Shown here one piece after another: positions 25,137 to 33,245 of a stretch of DNA of 64,000 nt. Position 1 is the first letter of the stretch. Every line of letters starts with the position of its first letter. The DNA lies in the NCBI GenBank assembly GCA_030532065.1, contig JAUNLW010000001.1, positions 176,132 through 240,131 of the forward strand, written 5' to 3'. The notes under the pieces are model-generated. The model was given only the letters and a program-made list of their open reading frames with translations, made no database searches and had not been told where the DNA came from. The position numbers and the translations under genes are program-made. The stretch is from Eubacteriales bacterium (GTDB lineage: Bacteria > Bacillota > Clostridia > Saccharofermentanales > DTU023).

Positions 25137-26267
25137 ATGGATCAGCCTCGCAAACAAACTTCTCCACAAAATAAGGAACGAGCCAGGCAGGCAGCAGCAA
25201 CACCGGGAGTAAGGGCCGTTAAGCTTGAAACTGAGAAAAAGCCTGTGGCGCATAAGGAAACCGAGCCACAGATCAGGCAGGCCAAAACGAAGGCAACTAC
25301 TATCTGGAGTAAAACAGAAACTTCTATGGGAACTCAGGAAAAAGCCAAAACTCTTCCGGCTTTTAGTAAAGAGTTCAAGAAAGCCTTGATGGTCCTTGTG
25401 ATAGCTACACTTATAGCTTTATTGGCTTTTTTACCGGCTTTTCGTTTGCAAAACATAGAAAGTAATAACTTGTACTTCACACATCTGGAAGATCTCCTGG
25501 TAGATTCTGGCCTAAGAAAAGGCGAGCATTTTCTTCTAGCCTATGAAGGCTCATTCAATGGCCTTTTGACTGGGCGTTACCGCAAGGCGGAGCAGAGGCT
25601 GGAAGCTGCCAATGCTCAAATCCGTCAGGTAGAGATCAGTTACCATTTCCCGTCGATATTGCGCTTCGAGGTGGAAGAGCGCATTCCGGTGGCCTTTCTG
25701 GATGTTGATGATCTATATGTTACCTTGGACCGTTTTGGCGTGGCATGCGCCTCTTATAAAGAAATCCCTCAGGGTTTACCGGCTATTCGTGGCCAGAGCG
25801 TGATAAAAATGCGTCTGGGAGAGCCGATCGTTACCAATGCCGATGATGACCTTAAGGCTTGCATTGCTGTTATGAGCGCGATTGTCGAGGCCGATTTTGA
25901 GAGCCAAAGTGAGATGACCTTGCTAACCCAGGTCAAGGAGATCAGGTCTTCCGGCTATCAAAGAATTGTATTAAAGCTGGCACCTAAAGCTGACGCAGGT
26001 GTTCTTACCGTTTCAGTCACCAGTGAGAGCAATCTAAAGCAGGATTTCCTTTGGCTGAAAAGAGTTCTGGATTCCGGCGTACTTGAAGGTAAGTTGCCGG
26101 GTAGTTTAGATATTTTTGGCTCACAATTGGTTTTTAGGCCGGATAGCCCCACGAAAAACCAGGATGAGATAGAGCTACCTCCTTATGAAGTTGTAACTCA
26201 AGCAGAAGGAGCAGCAGAAGAAGAGTCCTGGGATTCAACTGATGAGGATGAAGAAGCGTGGGAATAA
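25137..26267 (+). CDS. divIB: Division protein DivIB/FtsQ
   Basis: A 376-residue bitopic protein: a Lys/Gln/Ala-rich cytoplasmic N-terminus of about 80 residues, one membrane segment (about 84-101, ALMVLVIATLIALLAFLP), a POTRA domain (LQNIESNNLYFTHLEDLLVD onward) and a beta domain, then an acidic C-terminal tail ending at a TAA. It stabilises the FtsL-DivIC complex. Position between murG and ftsZ matches divIB/ftsQ. The frame continues with acidic codons past two stops (see the following feature). No ftsA follows. Confidence 0.87.
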   Translation: MDQPRKQTSPQNKERARQAAATPGVRAVKLETEKKPVAHKETEPQIRQAKTKATTIWSKTETSMGTQEKAKTLPAFSKEFKKALMVLVIATLIALLAFLPAFRLQNIESNNLYFTHLEDLLVDSGLRKGEHFLLAYEGSFNGLLTGRYRKAEQRLEAANAQIRQVEISYHFPSILRFEVEERIPVAFLDVDDLYVTLDRFGVACASYKEIPQGLPAIRGQSVIKMRLGEPIVTNADDDLKACIAVMSAIVEADFESQSEMTLLTQVKEIRSSGYQRIVLKLAPKADAGVLTVSVTSESNLKQDFLWLKRVLDSGVLEGKLPGSLDIFGSQLVFRPDSPTKNQDEIELPPYEVVTQAEGAAEEESWDSTDEDEEAWE

Positions 26268-26372
26268 CAGGTTTTGGAAGAGCCTTAAGTGGAAGAAGAA
26301 CTACCACAAGAGGAAGCAATTCCTGAAGAAGGGACACCGGAAGAAATGCCGAAAGTACCTCTTGACGAATAA
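26268..26372 (+). other. Acidic coding-like continuation of divIB beyond two stops
   Basis: In the same frame as divIB, after TAA 26265-26267, six codons (QVLEEP) reach a second TAA (26286-26288), then 27 codons (VEEELPQEEAIPEEG, ending VPLDE) run to a third stop at 26370-26372. The composition is the same Glu/Pro-rich tail as the end of DivIB. I infer that an ancestral tail was shortened by two stop mutations, or that a small separate acidic ORF starts at GTG 26289. No ribosome binding site for the latter is evident. Confidence 0.4.
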
Positions 26373-26445
26373 AGACTATATAATTTCTTAAATAACTAAT
26401 TTCCCTGCTAAAATTCAGATGTAAGCTTCCTTTATCACAGAGGTT

Positions 26446-26492
26446 ATTACAGCTTGTAAATAAGAAAAACAAGCACGAAATTTGGCTGTAAT
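26446..26492 (+). repeat. Inverted repeat ATTACAGC/GCTGTAAT upstream of ftsZ
   Basis: ATTACAGC (26446-26453) is a perfect inverted copy of GCTGTAAT (26485-26492), with nested CTTGT (26453-26457)/ACAAG (26469-26473). A further CTGTAAT is at 26535-26541. It lies 60-130 nt upstream of the probable ftsZ promoter and could be an operator. No T run follows. Confidence 0.45.
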
Positions 26493-26549
26493 GACGTTGT
26501 ATTCTTTACTAAACTTGTCTTAACTGCAAAAGAACTGTAATAAAGCGCC

Positions 26550-26578
26550 TTGTTAAGCCACTTTGTCTAGTGTAAAAT
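26550..26578 (+). promoter_or_regulatory. Probable ftsZ promoter
   Basis: TTGTTA (26550-26555), 17-nt spacer, TAAAAT (26573-26578). MraZ-box-like sequences overlap it: CCACTTT (26558-26564, reverse of AAAGTGG) in the spacer and AAAATGG (26574-26580) over the -10 box; a third, AAAGTGG, is at 26646-26652. A 7-bp inverted repeat TTAGATT/AATCTAA is at 26591-26609. The long leader (about 130 nt) to ftsZ contains nothing else I recognise. Confidence 0.5.
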
Positions 26579-26713
26579 GGTAACAGAATTTTAGATTCCA
26601 TAAATCTAAGAAGGCGATTAATCTTTGACGCTGTAACTTACTTGTAAAGTGGTAATGACAAGTTTCTGGTAAGTCAATTAGGGATTTTAATCGCTGGAAA
26701 GGGGTTGTTATCT

Positions 26714-28141
26714 TTGATTGATTATCAAATGGGCTTTGGTATGGAAGAAGAGAACTTTGCCACAATCAAAGTCATAGGTGTCGGTGGTGGCGGCAACAAT
26801 GCGGTAGACCGCATGATAGAGAGCGCTGTCCAGGGCATCGAGTTTATTGCTGTAAATACAGATAACCAATGTTTACAACGTAGTAAGGCACAGCTGCGGA
26901 TTCAGATTGGCGAGAAAGTCACCCGAGGACTGGGGGCCGGCGCTAATCCTGAGATTGGACAGAAAGCCGCGGAAGAGTCTGCCGAAGAAATCGAAGAGGC
27001 TATTCAGGGAACGGATATGCTCTTCATCACGGCAGGAATGGGTGGAGGTACCGGTACCGGCGCCGCGCCTGTAGTCGCTCAGATTGCCAGAAAACTTGGC
27101 ATCCTGACCGTGGGTGTCGTTACGAAGCCCTTCCGCTTTGAAGGTGCCAGACGTATGCAAAATGCCGAACGTGGTATTCGCGAGCTGGAGCAATATGTTG
27201 ATTCTCTGGTTATCGTGCCTAATGATAAGCTGTTAGAGATCGCCAGCGATGATACTTCTGTAGACGAAGCCTTTGGCATGGCCGACCAGGTCCTGCGTTA
27301 TGGTGTATCTTCCATTTCTGACCTGGTAGCTGTTCCCGGACTAATCAACCTAGACTTAGCCGATGTTAAGCGGGTAATGACCAATGCCGGTATCTGCCAT
27401 ATGGGTATTGGCCAGGCCTCTGGTGAGAGTCGTTCCGCGACCGCTATTCGCCAGGCCATCAATTCACCCTTACTGGAAACCACGATCGATGGCGCACGTG
27501 GTGTCATCATCAACTTTACTGGTGGTCATGATCTCAAAATCCGTGAGATCGATGAGGCTGCCTCTGTAGTACGTGACGCGGTCTCACCTGATGCCGATAT
27601 TATTTTGGGTGCTGTCATTGATGACAACATGCAGGATGAGTTAATGGTCACAGTAATTGCCAGTGGCTTTGATCAGGATAACAGTAATCGCCAGCGTCCT
27701 AACCCCTATAACGCCAGCTATAATCCTCGCCAAACCCGTGATCGCTTCCCGGAGCGCCAGTCCGGTTTTGACGACGGTTTCCCCAATCTGCTAAATCAGT
27801 CTTCAAGCTTTAACAATTCGCGTCCCCAGACACCGTCTTCACATAACCAAAGCTCCTTTGCTTCCGCGAGCCAAAGTCATCAACCTTTGACTAACAGCTC
27901 CAATCAGAAGCCGGCCTGGTTGCAACAACAACCTAAGCAAAGGGCTCGTCAGAGTGGCAATGATATGGCAGACCTAATTCAGAAGGTATCGCAGAATACA
28001 AGGCATGAGACTCACTCCGGCACAGAGTCGTTAGAGGAACTCAGCCCTACGCCAAAGAATTCGCATGAGCAGAGCAAGAAGGAATCAAACAGGATATTAC
28101 CTTGGTTCATGCAGGACAACGACGACGATTACGAAGACTAA
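26714..28141 (+). CDS. ftsZ: Cell division protein FtsZ
   Basis: A 475-residue tubulin-like GTPase that forms the division ring. N-terminal [18 protein letters not shown], the tubulin signature [13 protein letters not shown] and the loop NTDNQCL are present; the GTPase core ends near residue 320. A long Asn/Gln/Ser-rich linker follows, with a short C-terminal tail ([17 protein letters not shown]) carrying the hydrophobic docking residues for partners. Start is taken as TTG 26714, 9 nt after AAAGGGG; TTG 26705 and ATG 26729 are alternatives. FtsZ is preceded by its own promoter rather than by ftsA. Confidence 0.96.
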   Translation: MIDYQMGFGMEEENFATIKVIGVGGGGNNAVDRMIESAVQGIEFIAVNTDNQCLQRSKAQLRIQIGEKVTRGLGAGANPEIGQKAAEESAEEIEEAIQGTDMLFITAGMGGGTGTGAAPVVAQIARKLGILTVGVVTKPFRFEGARRMQNAERGIRELEQYVDSLVIVPNDKLLEIASDDTSVDEAFGMADQVLRYGVSSISDLVAVPGLINLDLADVKRVMTNAGICHMGIGQASGESRSATAIRQAINSPLLETTIDGARGVIINFTGGHDLKIREIDEAASVVRDAVSPDADIILGAVIDDNMQDELMVTVIASGFDQDNSNRQRPNPYNASYNPRQTRDRFPERQSGFDDGFPNLLNQSSSFNNSRPQTPSSHNQSSFASASQSHQPLTNSSNQKPAWLQQQPKQRARQSGNDMADLIQKVSQNTRHETHSGTESLEELSPTPKNSHEQSKKESNRILPWFMQDNDDDYED

Positions 28142-28180
28142 GTAAAGCCGGCTTAGCAGCAGGCTAAAAGCTTCAAATAA

Positions 28181-28216
28181 AGCCGGGTGAGAGATAACTC
28201 TAACCTGGCTTTTTTT
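28181..28216 (+). terminator. Rho-independent terminator after ftsZ
   Basis: AGCCGGGT (28181-28188) pairs with ACCTGGCT (28203-28210; one mismatch or G-U) and is followed by six T (28211-28216). Confidence 0.85.
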
Positions 28217-28245
28217 AAGCTTCGAACCAGGAGGATCAGGTCAAG

Positions 28246-28707
28246 ATGAGGTGTCCATATTGTGGAAGTATCAAAGATAGAGTAACGGATACGCGCGCTA
28301 GCGAAGATCATCGCTCTGTGCGACGCAGGCGAGAGTGCTTATCCTGCCATAAACGGTATACTACTTACGAAACTATTGAGCAAAAACCGCTCTACGTAAT
28401 CAAACGTGACGGTAGCCGACAACTCTTTGATCGTGATAAGTTGATCCAGAGTATACTCAAATCTTGCGCTAAGCGTCCTATCCCTACACAGGTCATTGAA
28501 GACCTGGTCACTGCCATCGAGAACGATGCTTTGGGAGCAAACAAAAGAGAAATCGGTTCACAGGAGATCGGTGAGCAGGTACTGGAGCGCTTACGTTCCA
28601 TAGATGATGTAGCCTATGTGCGTTTTGCGTCAGTCTACCGTGACTTTGACGATGTAGATAGTTTTTTTGCTGAATTGCAACGACTGAGAGAGGAAGATAG
28701 ATCTTGA
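28246..28707 (+). CDS. nrdR: Transcriptional repressor NrdR
   Basis: A 153-residue regulator of ribonucleotide reductase genes. It has the N-terminal zinc ribbon (CPYC at residues 3-6, then CLSC after RRRRE) and an ATP-cone domain (PLYVIKRDGSRQLFDRDKL) that senses ATP/dATP. Length and start MRCPYCG are typical. AGGAGG site upstream. The stop overlaps the start of nth (TTGA). Confidence 0.96.
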   Translation: MRCPYCGSIKDRVTDTRASEDHRSVRRRRECLSCHKRYTTYETIEQKPLYVIKRDGSRQLFDRDKLIQSILKSCAKRPIPTQVIEDLVTAIENDALGANKREIGSQEIGEQVLERLRSIDDVAYVRFASVYRDFDDVDSFFAELQRLREEDRS

Positions 28708-29405
28708 GTAAAGAAAGCCTAAAGTCCAAACGTGAACGAGCTACTCGTATTATCCAGCGACTCATTGAGGCTCAACCTGACGCGCGTTGTACTTTGGATT
28801 ATAAAGAGGACTGGCAACTGTTATTTGCGGCTATCTTAGCGGCTCAGTGTACCGATGAAAGAGTGAATAAAGTGACGGCGCCTATGTTTGAACGCTGGCC
28901 AAATTTACCAGATTACGCTGCATTAAGCTTGGAAGAGCTGGAAGAAGCAGTTAAAACCTGTGGCCTTTATCGTAACAAAGCTAAAGCTATTTCGGCTTCC
29001 AGCCGTTCTCTGCTAGAAAACTATGAGGGTAAAGTTCCAGCTATTTTCCAGGATCTGATTAGTTTACCAGGGGTGGGGCAGAAGATTGCCAATCTGCTCC
29101 TGGGCGAACTTTTCGGCCAGGCTGCCATGGTAGTTGATACACATAATGGTCGTATAGCCAGACTGCTGGGGTTTAGCGAGGCCAAAGATCCCAAAGGTGT
29201 AGAGAAAGACTTGGTAAAAATTGTTCCGGAAGAGTACTGGATAGTATGGGGTCACCATATGGTGGAACTGGGTCGCACACATTGCAAAGCTCGCTGTCGT
29301 ATGTGTTTGTCATGCCCGATAGCAGAAGATTGTGCCTATGCCGATAAGCAGAAAGAGAAGTTAAAGGAACTACGGCAGGAGGGAGATTTAGATGCCTGCT
29401 GCTAA
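28704..29405 (+). CDS. nth: Endonuclease III
   Basis: A 233-residue DNA glycosylase/AP lyase of base excision repair that removes oxidised pyrimidines. The helix-hairpin-helix is LPGVGQKIANLLLGELFG (catalytic Lys is usually in LPGVGRKTAN), the catalytic Asp is in VVDTHNGRIARLLG, and the C-terminal 4Fe-4S cluster has the spacing C-x6-C-x2-C-x5-C (from HCKARCRMCLSCPIAEDC). TTG start overlaps nrdR; GAGAGGAAG lies upstream. It overlaps recG by 14 nt. The HhH lysine position reads QKIAN rather than RKTAN. Confidence 0.92.
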   Translation: MSKESLKSKRERATRIIQRLIEAQPDARCTLDYKEDWQLLFAAILAAQCTDERVNKVTAPMFERWPNLPDYAALSLEELEEAVKTCGLYRNKAKAISASSRSLLENYEGKVPAIFQDLISLPGVGQKIANLLLGELFGQAAMVVDTHNGRIARLLGFSEAKDPKGVEKDLVKIVPEEYWIVWGHHMVELGRTHCKARCRMCLSCPIAEDCAYADKQKEKLKELRQEGDLDACC

Positions 29406-31482
29406 GGAGAAACAGGAACACAAATTTCCTTTAACTGCATTGAAGGGCATCTCCGATAAGCGAGCAGCCCTTTTTGCCGATATGGGGGTCTATGACCAGA
29501 TAGATCTTCTGTTTTTTTATCCGCGCGGTTACGAGAACTGGGCTGATTTTACAGAAATCGCGGATATAAAAAACAGTGGTGAATATACTTTTTACGCACA
29601 GATTGCCCGTGCGCCGCGTCTTAACCGCAAAGGTAAATTATCTTGGCTAAATGTGGTTCTTTTAGCCGGTAATGAAACGGTTGAGGCGACTTTTTTTAAT
29701 CAGAGCTGGCTCATGAAGGAATTTCACCCCGGACAAAAATATATTTTTCACGGCAAAGTGGAAATGCGCGGCTATCGACGCAGCATCGTAAATCCCGCTT
29801 TTGTAGATCCGGCTAAGGCGGACAGCCTTGGTTTGTTGCCCATTTACAGCCTGAGAAAAGGGCTTAACCAAAAATTGATCCGCCAAGCAACAGCAGAAGT
29901 GATAGCCAGCGGCCTGGTTGCTAAGTTGACAGATCCTGTGCCGGCAGAATTAAGACAGAAATATGGCTTAAGTACCTTGGAATTTGCTCTAGCTAAGATT
30001 CATGAGTCCCAGAACCAACACGAGTTGCATCTGGCTCAAACGCGCTTGGCCTTTGATGAGATCTATCTTATGCGGGCGGCGCTGGAAACGGGGCAGGGGG
30101 TGGGCGCGGAGCTAAAAGCACCGGCTTTGCGCTCCACACCGGAAGCTGCAGCCGGACTGGATAAATTGCGCAGAGGGCTGCCTTTTATGCTTACTCGCTC
30201 ACAAGTCGAAGCCATTAATGACGTGCTGAGGGATTTACGTAAGGACAAGCCTATGAACCGCTTACTGCAAGGAGATGTCGGCTCAGGTAAAACCATGGTG
30301 GCATTGTTTGCCGCTGCTTACACAGCTTACGCGGGCGCGCAGGCTGTACTTATGGCGCCAACTTCTATTTTGGCCGAACAACATTGGCAGACTTTCCAAC
30401 GCTATCTGCTTCCCCAGGGCTTGACTTGTGATCTCCTGGTAGGAGCAACTAAGGCCCGCGACCGCAGAGAAATCCTGGACCGCTGCGCCAGCGGTGAATG
30501 CAAAGTGCTAATCGGAACACATGCTCTGATCCAGGATGAGATAAAGTTTCACAATTTGGCCCTAACGATCACGGACGAACAGCATCGCTTTGGTGTCAAA
30601 CAGCGGGCGAGGCTGGGAAGTGGCGCTGGCGATTCGAATTTGGTGCCGCATAGGCTCAATATGTCTGCCACGCCCATACCGCGCAGCTTAGCCTTGATCT
30701 TTTTTAACGACTTGGAACTGAGTGTTATGCGTGAATTACCAAGTGGCCGCAAAGAAGTGATTACCCGGACGATTCATTCGCAAGCTCTGGACAAAGCCTA
30801 CCAGGTAGTGAGGCGTGAGCTGGAAGCTGGTGGACAAGCCTACGTGATCTGCCCCTTGATTGAAGAATCGGCTAGTTTGGATCTTGATTCGGCTGAGGAA
30901 ACTTATCTCAAGTTAAAACATAATATTTTCCCGGATTACCAAGTGGCGATTTTGCACGGTCAGATGAAGGCAGAGCAAAAAGACGCGATTATGTCAGCTT
31001 TCGTCGCTGGCGATATCTCTATACTGGTTAGCACAACTGTGGTGGAAGTGGGTGTGGATAATCCCAACGCGACAGTGATGCTAGTGATGTCCGCGGAACG
31101 CTTCGGCCTGGCACAGCTGCATCAGCTGCGCGGCAGGGTTGGCCGTGGTGAGCGACAGTCTTATTGCTTTTTGGTAAGCGAAGCCCAGGGTGATGCCGCT
31201 CGTGAACGCCTACAGGCCCTGGTGCAGCTGTCCGATGGTTTTGCTTTGGCAGAGGAAGATCTAAGACAGAGGGGGCCGGGCGATTATCTGGGTACCAGAC
31301 AAAGTGGCCTGCCTGCTTTCCATTTTCTTGATATAAATGAAGACCAGCTTCTGATCAGTCAAGCCAAAGAGTCATTACAAATAATCCAGTCCTGGCCCGT
31401 TGACCAGAGAAACTATTGGCAACAGAGGCAGCAGCAAGCCCTCGCGGAGCGTTATCCTGATCTGAGCCAGAGTCTTAACTAA
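29392..31482 (+). CDS. recG: ATP-dependent DNA helicase RecG
   Basis: A 696-residue superfamily 2 helicase that remodels stalled replication forks and branched DNA. An N-terminal OB wedge domain (about 60-160, YTFYAQIARAPRLNRKGKLS) precedes helicase motifs: Walker A GDVGSGKT, TDEQHRFGVKQR (DExH box as DEQH), LNMSATPIPRSLAL, then VVEVGVDNPNATVM and QLHQLRGRVGRGERQSYC. The C-terminal end GPGDYLGTRQSGLPAF is family-specific. ATG starts inside nth. Confidence 0.95.
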   Translation: MPAAKEKQEHKFPLTALKGISDKRAALFADMGVYDQIDLLFFYPRGYENWADFTEIADIKNSGEYTFYAQIARAPRLNRKGKLSWLNVVLLAGNETVEATFFNQSWLMKEFHPGQKYIFHGKVEMRGYRRSIVNPAFVDPAKADSLGLLPIYSLRKGLNQKLIRQATAEVIASGLVAKLTDPVPAELRQKYGLSTLEFALAKIHESQNQHELHLAQTRLAFDEIYLMRAALETGQGVGAELKAPALRSTPEAAAGLDKLRRGLPFMLTRSQVEAINDVLRDLRKDKPMNRLLQGDVGSGKTMVALFAAAYTAYAGAQAVLMAPTSILAEQHWQTFQRYLLPQGLTCDLLVGATKARDRREILDRCASGECKVLIGTHALIQDEIKFHNLALTITDEQHRFGVKQRARLGSGAGDSNLVPHRLNMSATPIPRSLALIFFNDLELSVMRELPSGRKEVITRTIHSQALDKAYQVVRRELEAGGQAYVICPLIEESASLDLDSAEETYLKLKHNIFPDYQVAILHGQMKAEQKDAIMSAFVAGDISILVSTTVVEVGVDNPNATVMLVMSAERFGLAQLHQLRGRVGRGERQSYCFLVSEAQGDAARERLQALVQLSDGFALAEEDLRQRGPGDYLGTRQSGLPAFHFLDINEDQLLISQAKESLQIIQSWPVDQRNYWQQRQQQALAERYPDLSQSLN

Positions 31483-31504
31483 AGTGATAAAGGAGCATTA
31501 GAAG

Positions 31505-32065
31505 ATGCCAAGGATCATAGCGGGAAAGGCCAAAGGCCTTAAGCTCAAAAGTCTCAAAGGCGAACAAACCAGACCCAGCGGTGACCGGCTAAAAGAAGCA
31601 CTCTTTTCGATTATCCAGGCTCGGGTGCCTGGCTCTGATTTCTTAGATGTTTTTGCCGGCTCTGGCCAGATGGGGCTAGAGGCTTTGAGCAGGGGAGCCA
31701 GCTCTGCTTTATTTATAGAAAAAAGTCGTCAGGCAGCTGAAGTTTTAGCCTCCAACATTAAGTTATCCCAGCTAGAAGGGGCCAGGATGCTGCGTGGGGA
31801 CTCAATAAAAGAATTAAAGCGGCTTAGCGAGCAAGAAAAAAGCTTTGATCTGATCTACCTTGATCCTCCCTGGGGTCAGGCGGAAAATTTGTTGAAGCAA
31901 ATCGAGCCTCTTCTGAGCTTACTGGCGCGGCCGGACGGTTTGGTCATCGTGGAACTTGATCAAGCACAGGCAGAACTGTCTGAGCTCTTTGCTCTATCAC
32001 TGGTCAAAACTTGTCACTACGGACGGGCAATGCTATTATTTTACAATGTAAATGATAGGGTATGA
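31505..32065 (+). CDS. rsmD: 16S rRNA (guanine(966)-N2)-methyltransferase RsmD
   Basis: A 186-residue SAM-dependent methyltransferase. N-terminal PRIIAGKAKGLKLKSLKG, then TRPSGDRLKEALFSII, SAM motif FLDVFAGSGQMGLEALSRGA and catalytic DLIYLDPPW (the more usual form is DPPY). AAGGAG site upstream of ATG. The recG-rsmD-coaD order is standard in Clostridia. Confidence 0.94.
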   Translation: MPRIIAGKAKGLKLKSLKGEQTRPSGDRLKEALFSIIQARVPGSDFLDVFAGSGQMGLEALSRGASSALFIEKSRQAAEVLASNIKLSQLEGARMLRGDSIKELKRLSEQEKSFDLIYLDPPWGQAENLLKQIEPLLSLLARPDGLVIVELDQAQAELSELFALSLVKTCHYGRAMLLFYNVNDRV

Positions 32066-32105
32066 GGGCGCATGAGCGTCCCTTGACCCACAAGTGAGGT
32101 ATAGC

Positions 32106-32606
32106 TTGTATCGTTTGATCTATTCGGGCAGTTTTAGCCCCATAACTATCGGCCATATGGACTTGATCCAGAGGGCTTCCGGCTTATGCGATGAGTTGGT
32201 TGTGGCTGTGCTTAATTCAGGTTCTAAAGATCTGGAATTGTCCTTGGAAGATAGGAAAATGTTGGTAGAAGCAGCAATCGACCGCCAAGGTCTAAGTCAC
32301 AAAGTGCGCGTCATCAGTTTTGACGGAATTTTGGCAGATCTCTATCGACAAGAAAAAGCACAAGCCGTAGTTAGAGGCTTACGGAGTCCTCTGGATTACG
32401 ATTATGAAGTGCCTATGGTAGAGATCAATCGTGAACTGAATCCGGATTTTGAGACGTTATTTTTACAGGCTAAACCGGAATTGGCTCATGTCAGCTCGTC
32501 TTTAATTCGGGAAATGCGGCGCTTGGGTAAGGACTACCAAACTTGGCTGCCACCGGGTGTTTATGAGCTGCTGCAGACATGCTTGAGCAAAGAAGAAAGA
32601 GGATAA
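32106..32606 (+). CDS. coaD: Phosphopantetheine adenylyltransferase
   Basis: A 166-residue nucleotidyltransferase of coenzyme A synthesis, converting 4'-phosphopantetheine to dephospho-CoA. The nucleotide-binding loop is YSGSFSPITIGHMDLI; TxGH is intact while the usual GSFDP reads GSFSP. QAVVRGLRSPLDYDYE and the VSSSLIRE segment are diagnostic. TTG 32106 is chosen because GAGG lies 6 nt upstream and the product then begins like the family; GTG 32094 is possible. Dephospho-CoA is also the precursor for the CitG-made prosthetic group encoded at 61209. Confidence 0.9.
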   Translation: MYRLIYSGSFSPITIGHMDLIQRASGLCDELVVAVLNSGSKDLELSLEDRKMLVEAAIDRQGLSHKVRVISFDGILADLYRQEKAQAVVRGLRSPLDYDYEVPMVEINRELNPDFETLFLQAKPELAHVSSSLIREMRRLGKDYQTWLPPGVYELLQTCLSKEERG

Positions 32607-32608
32607 GT

Positions 32609-33226
32609 ATGGATAGTGGAAATACCGTATTTGGCAAGCCGAATCAGGCTGCTTCCCGTCAAGGTCCCGCCCAACCAGGACAAAGGGCTGTCGGCCAACC
32701 TGGTGAACGTCCCCGCAGAGCTAATGCTCCGCGCGCGTCCGAGGCAGATAACCTGCAAAACTCAGGCCGTCAACCTGTGGCCAAGCAGGACCGAGATAGC
32801 ACTTACTTCCTCAACCGCATAGAAGATAAACTCAAGACCGCCAAGAAATTCCCGCTTTCTGAGCAGTGCCTGGTCGATCGTGTGGAACTTCTCATCTTAT
32901 TAGATAATGTAAAAAAGACCCTGCCCGATGATTTGCGCAGGGCTCAATGGCTCTTGGAACAGAATCAGAACCTTATTGCCGAGACACGCAAAGAAGCTGA
33001 GAAGATCATGCGCGAAGCGGAGCAGGAAACGGCAAAAATGATTGACGAGCATGAGATTACTCAGGCTGCCCAGGTGGAAGCCCAGCGGATCTTGGAAGAA
33101 GCTGCTATGCAAAGTCAGCAGATTCACGATGAAACTGCTGCTTATGTAGCAAAGATGCTGCAAGACTTGGAAGACCAGCTTACCGAAATGCTGGTCTACG
33201 TCCGCAAAAACAAGAGCCAGATCTAG
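32609..33226 (+). CDS. Coiled-coil protein of unknown function (coaD-ddl intergenic gene)
   Basis: A 205-residue soluble protein. Residues 1-60 are disordered, rich in Gly/Gln/Pro/Arg; residues about 65-110 form a helical domain (LLILLDNVKKTLPDDLRRAQ); from about 115 on is a long Glu/Ala/Gln coiled coil (RKEAEKIMREAEQETAKMID) resembling ATP-synthase b or DivIVA-like stalks. Genes of this type often follow coaD in Clostridia and are annotated only as ATPase-like. Function is unknown. ATG 32609 is chosen over an upstream ATG in coaD because AGAGGA precedes it. Confidence 0.7.
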   Translation: MDSGNTVFGKPNQAASRQGPAQPGQRAVGQPGERPRRANAPRASEADNLQNSGRQPVAKQDRDSTYFLNRIEDKLKTAKKFPLSEQCLVDRVELLILLDNVKKTLPDDLRRAQWLLEQNQNLIAETRKEAEKIMREAEQETAKMIDEHEITQAAQVEAQRILEEAAMQSQQIHDETAAYVAKMLQDLEDQLTEMLVYVRKNKSQI

Positions 33227-33245
33227 CGTCCAGAAAGGGCTCATC

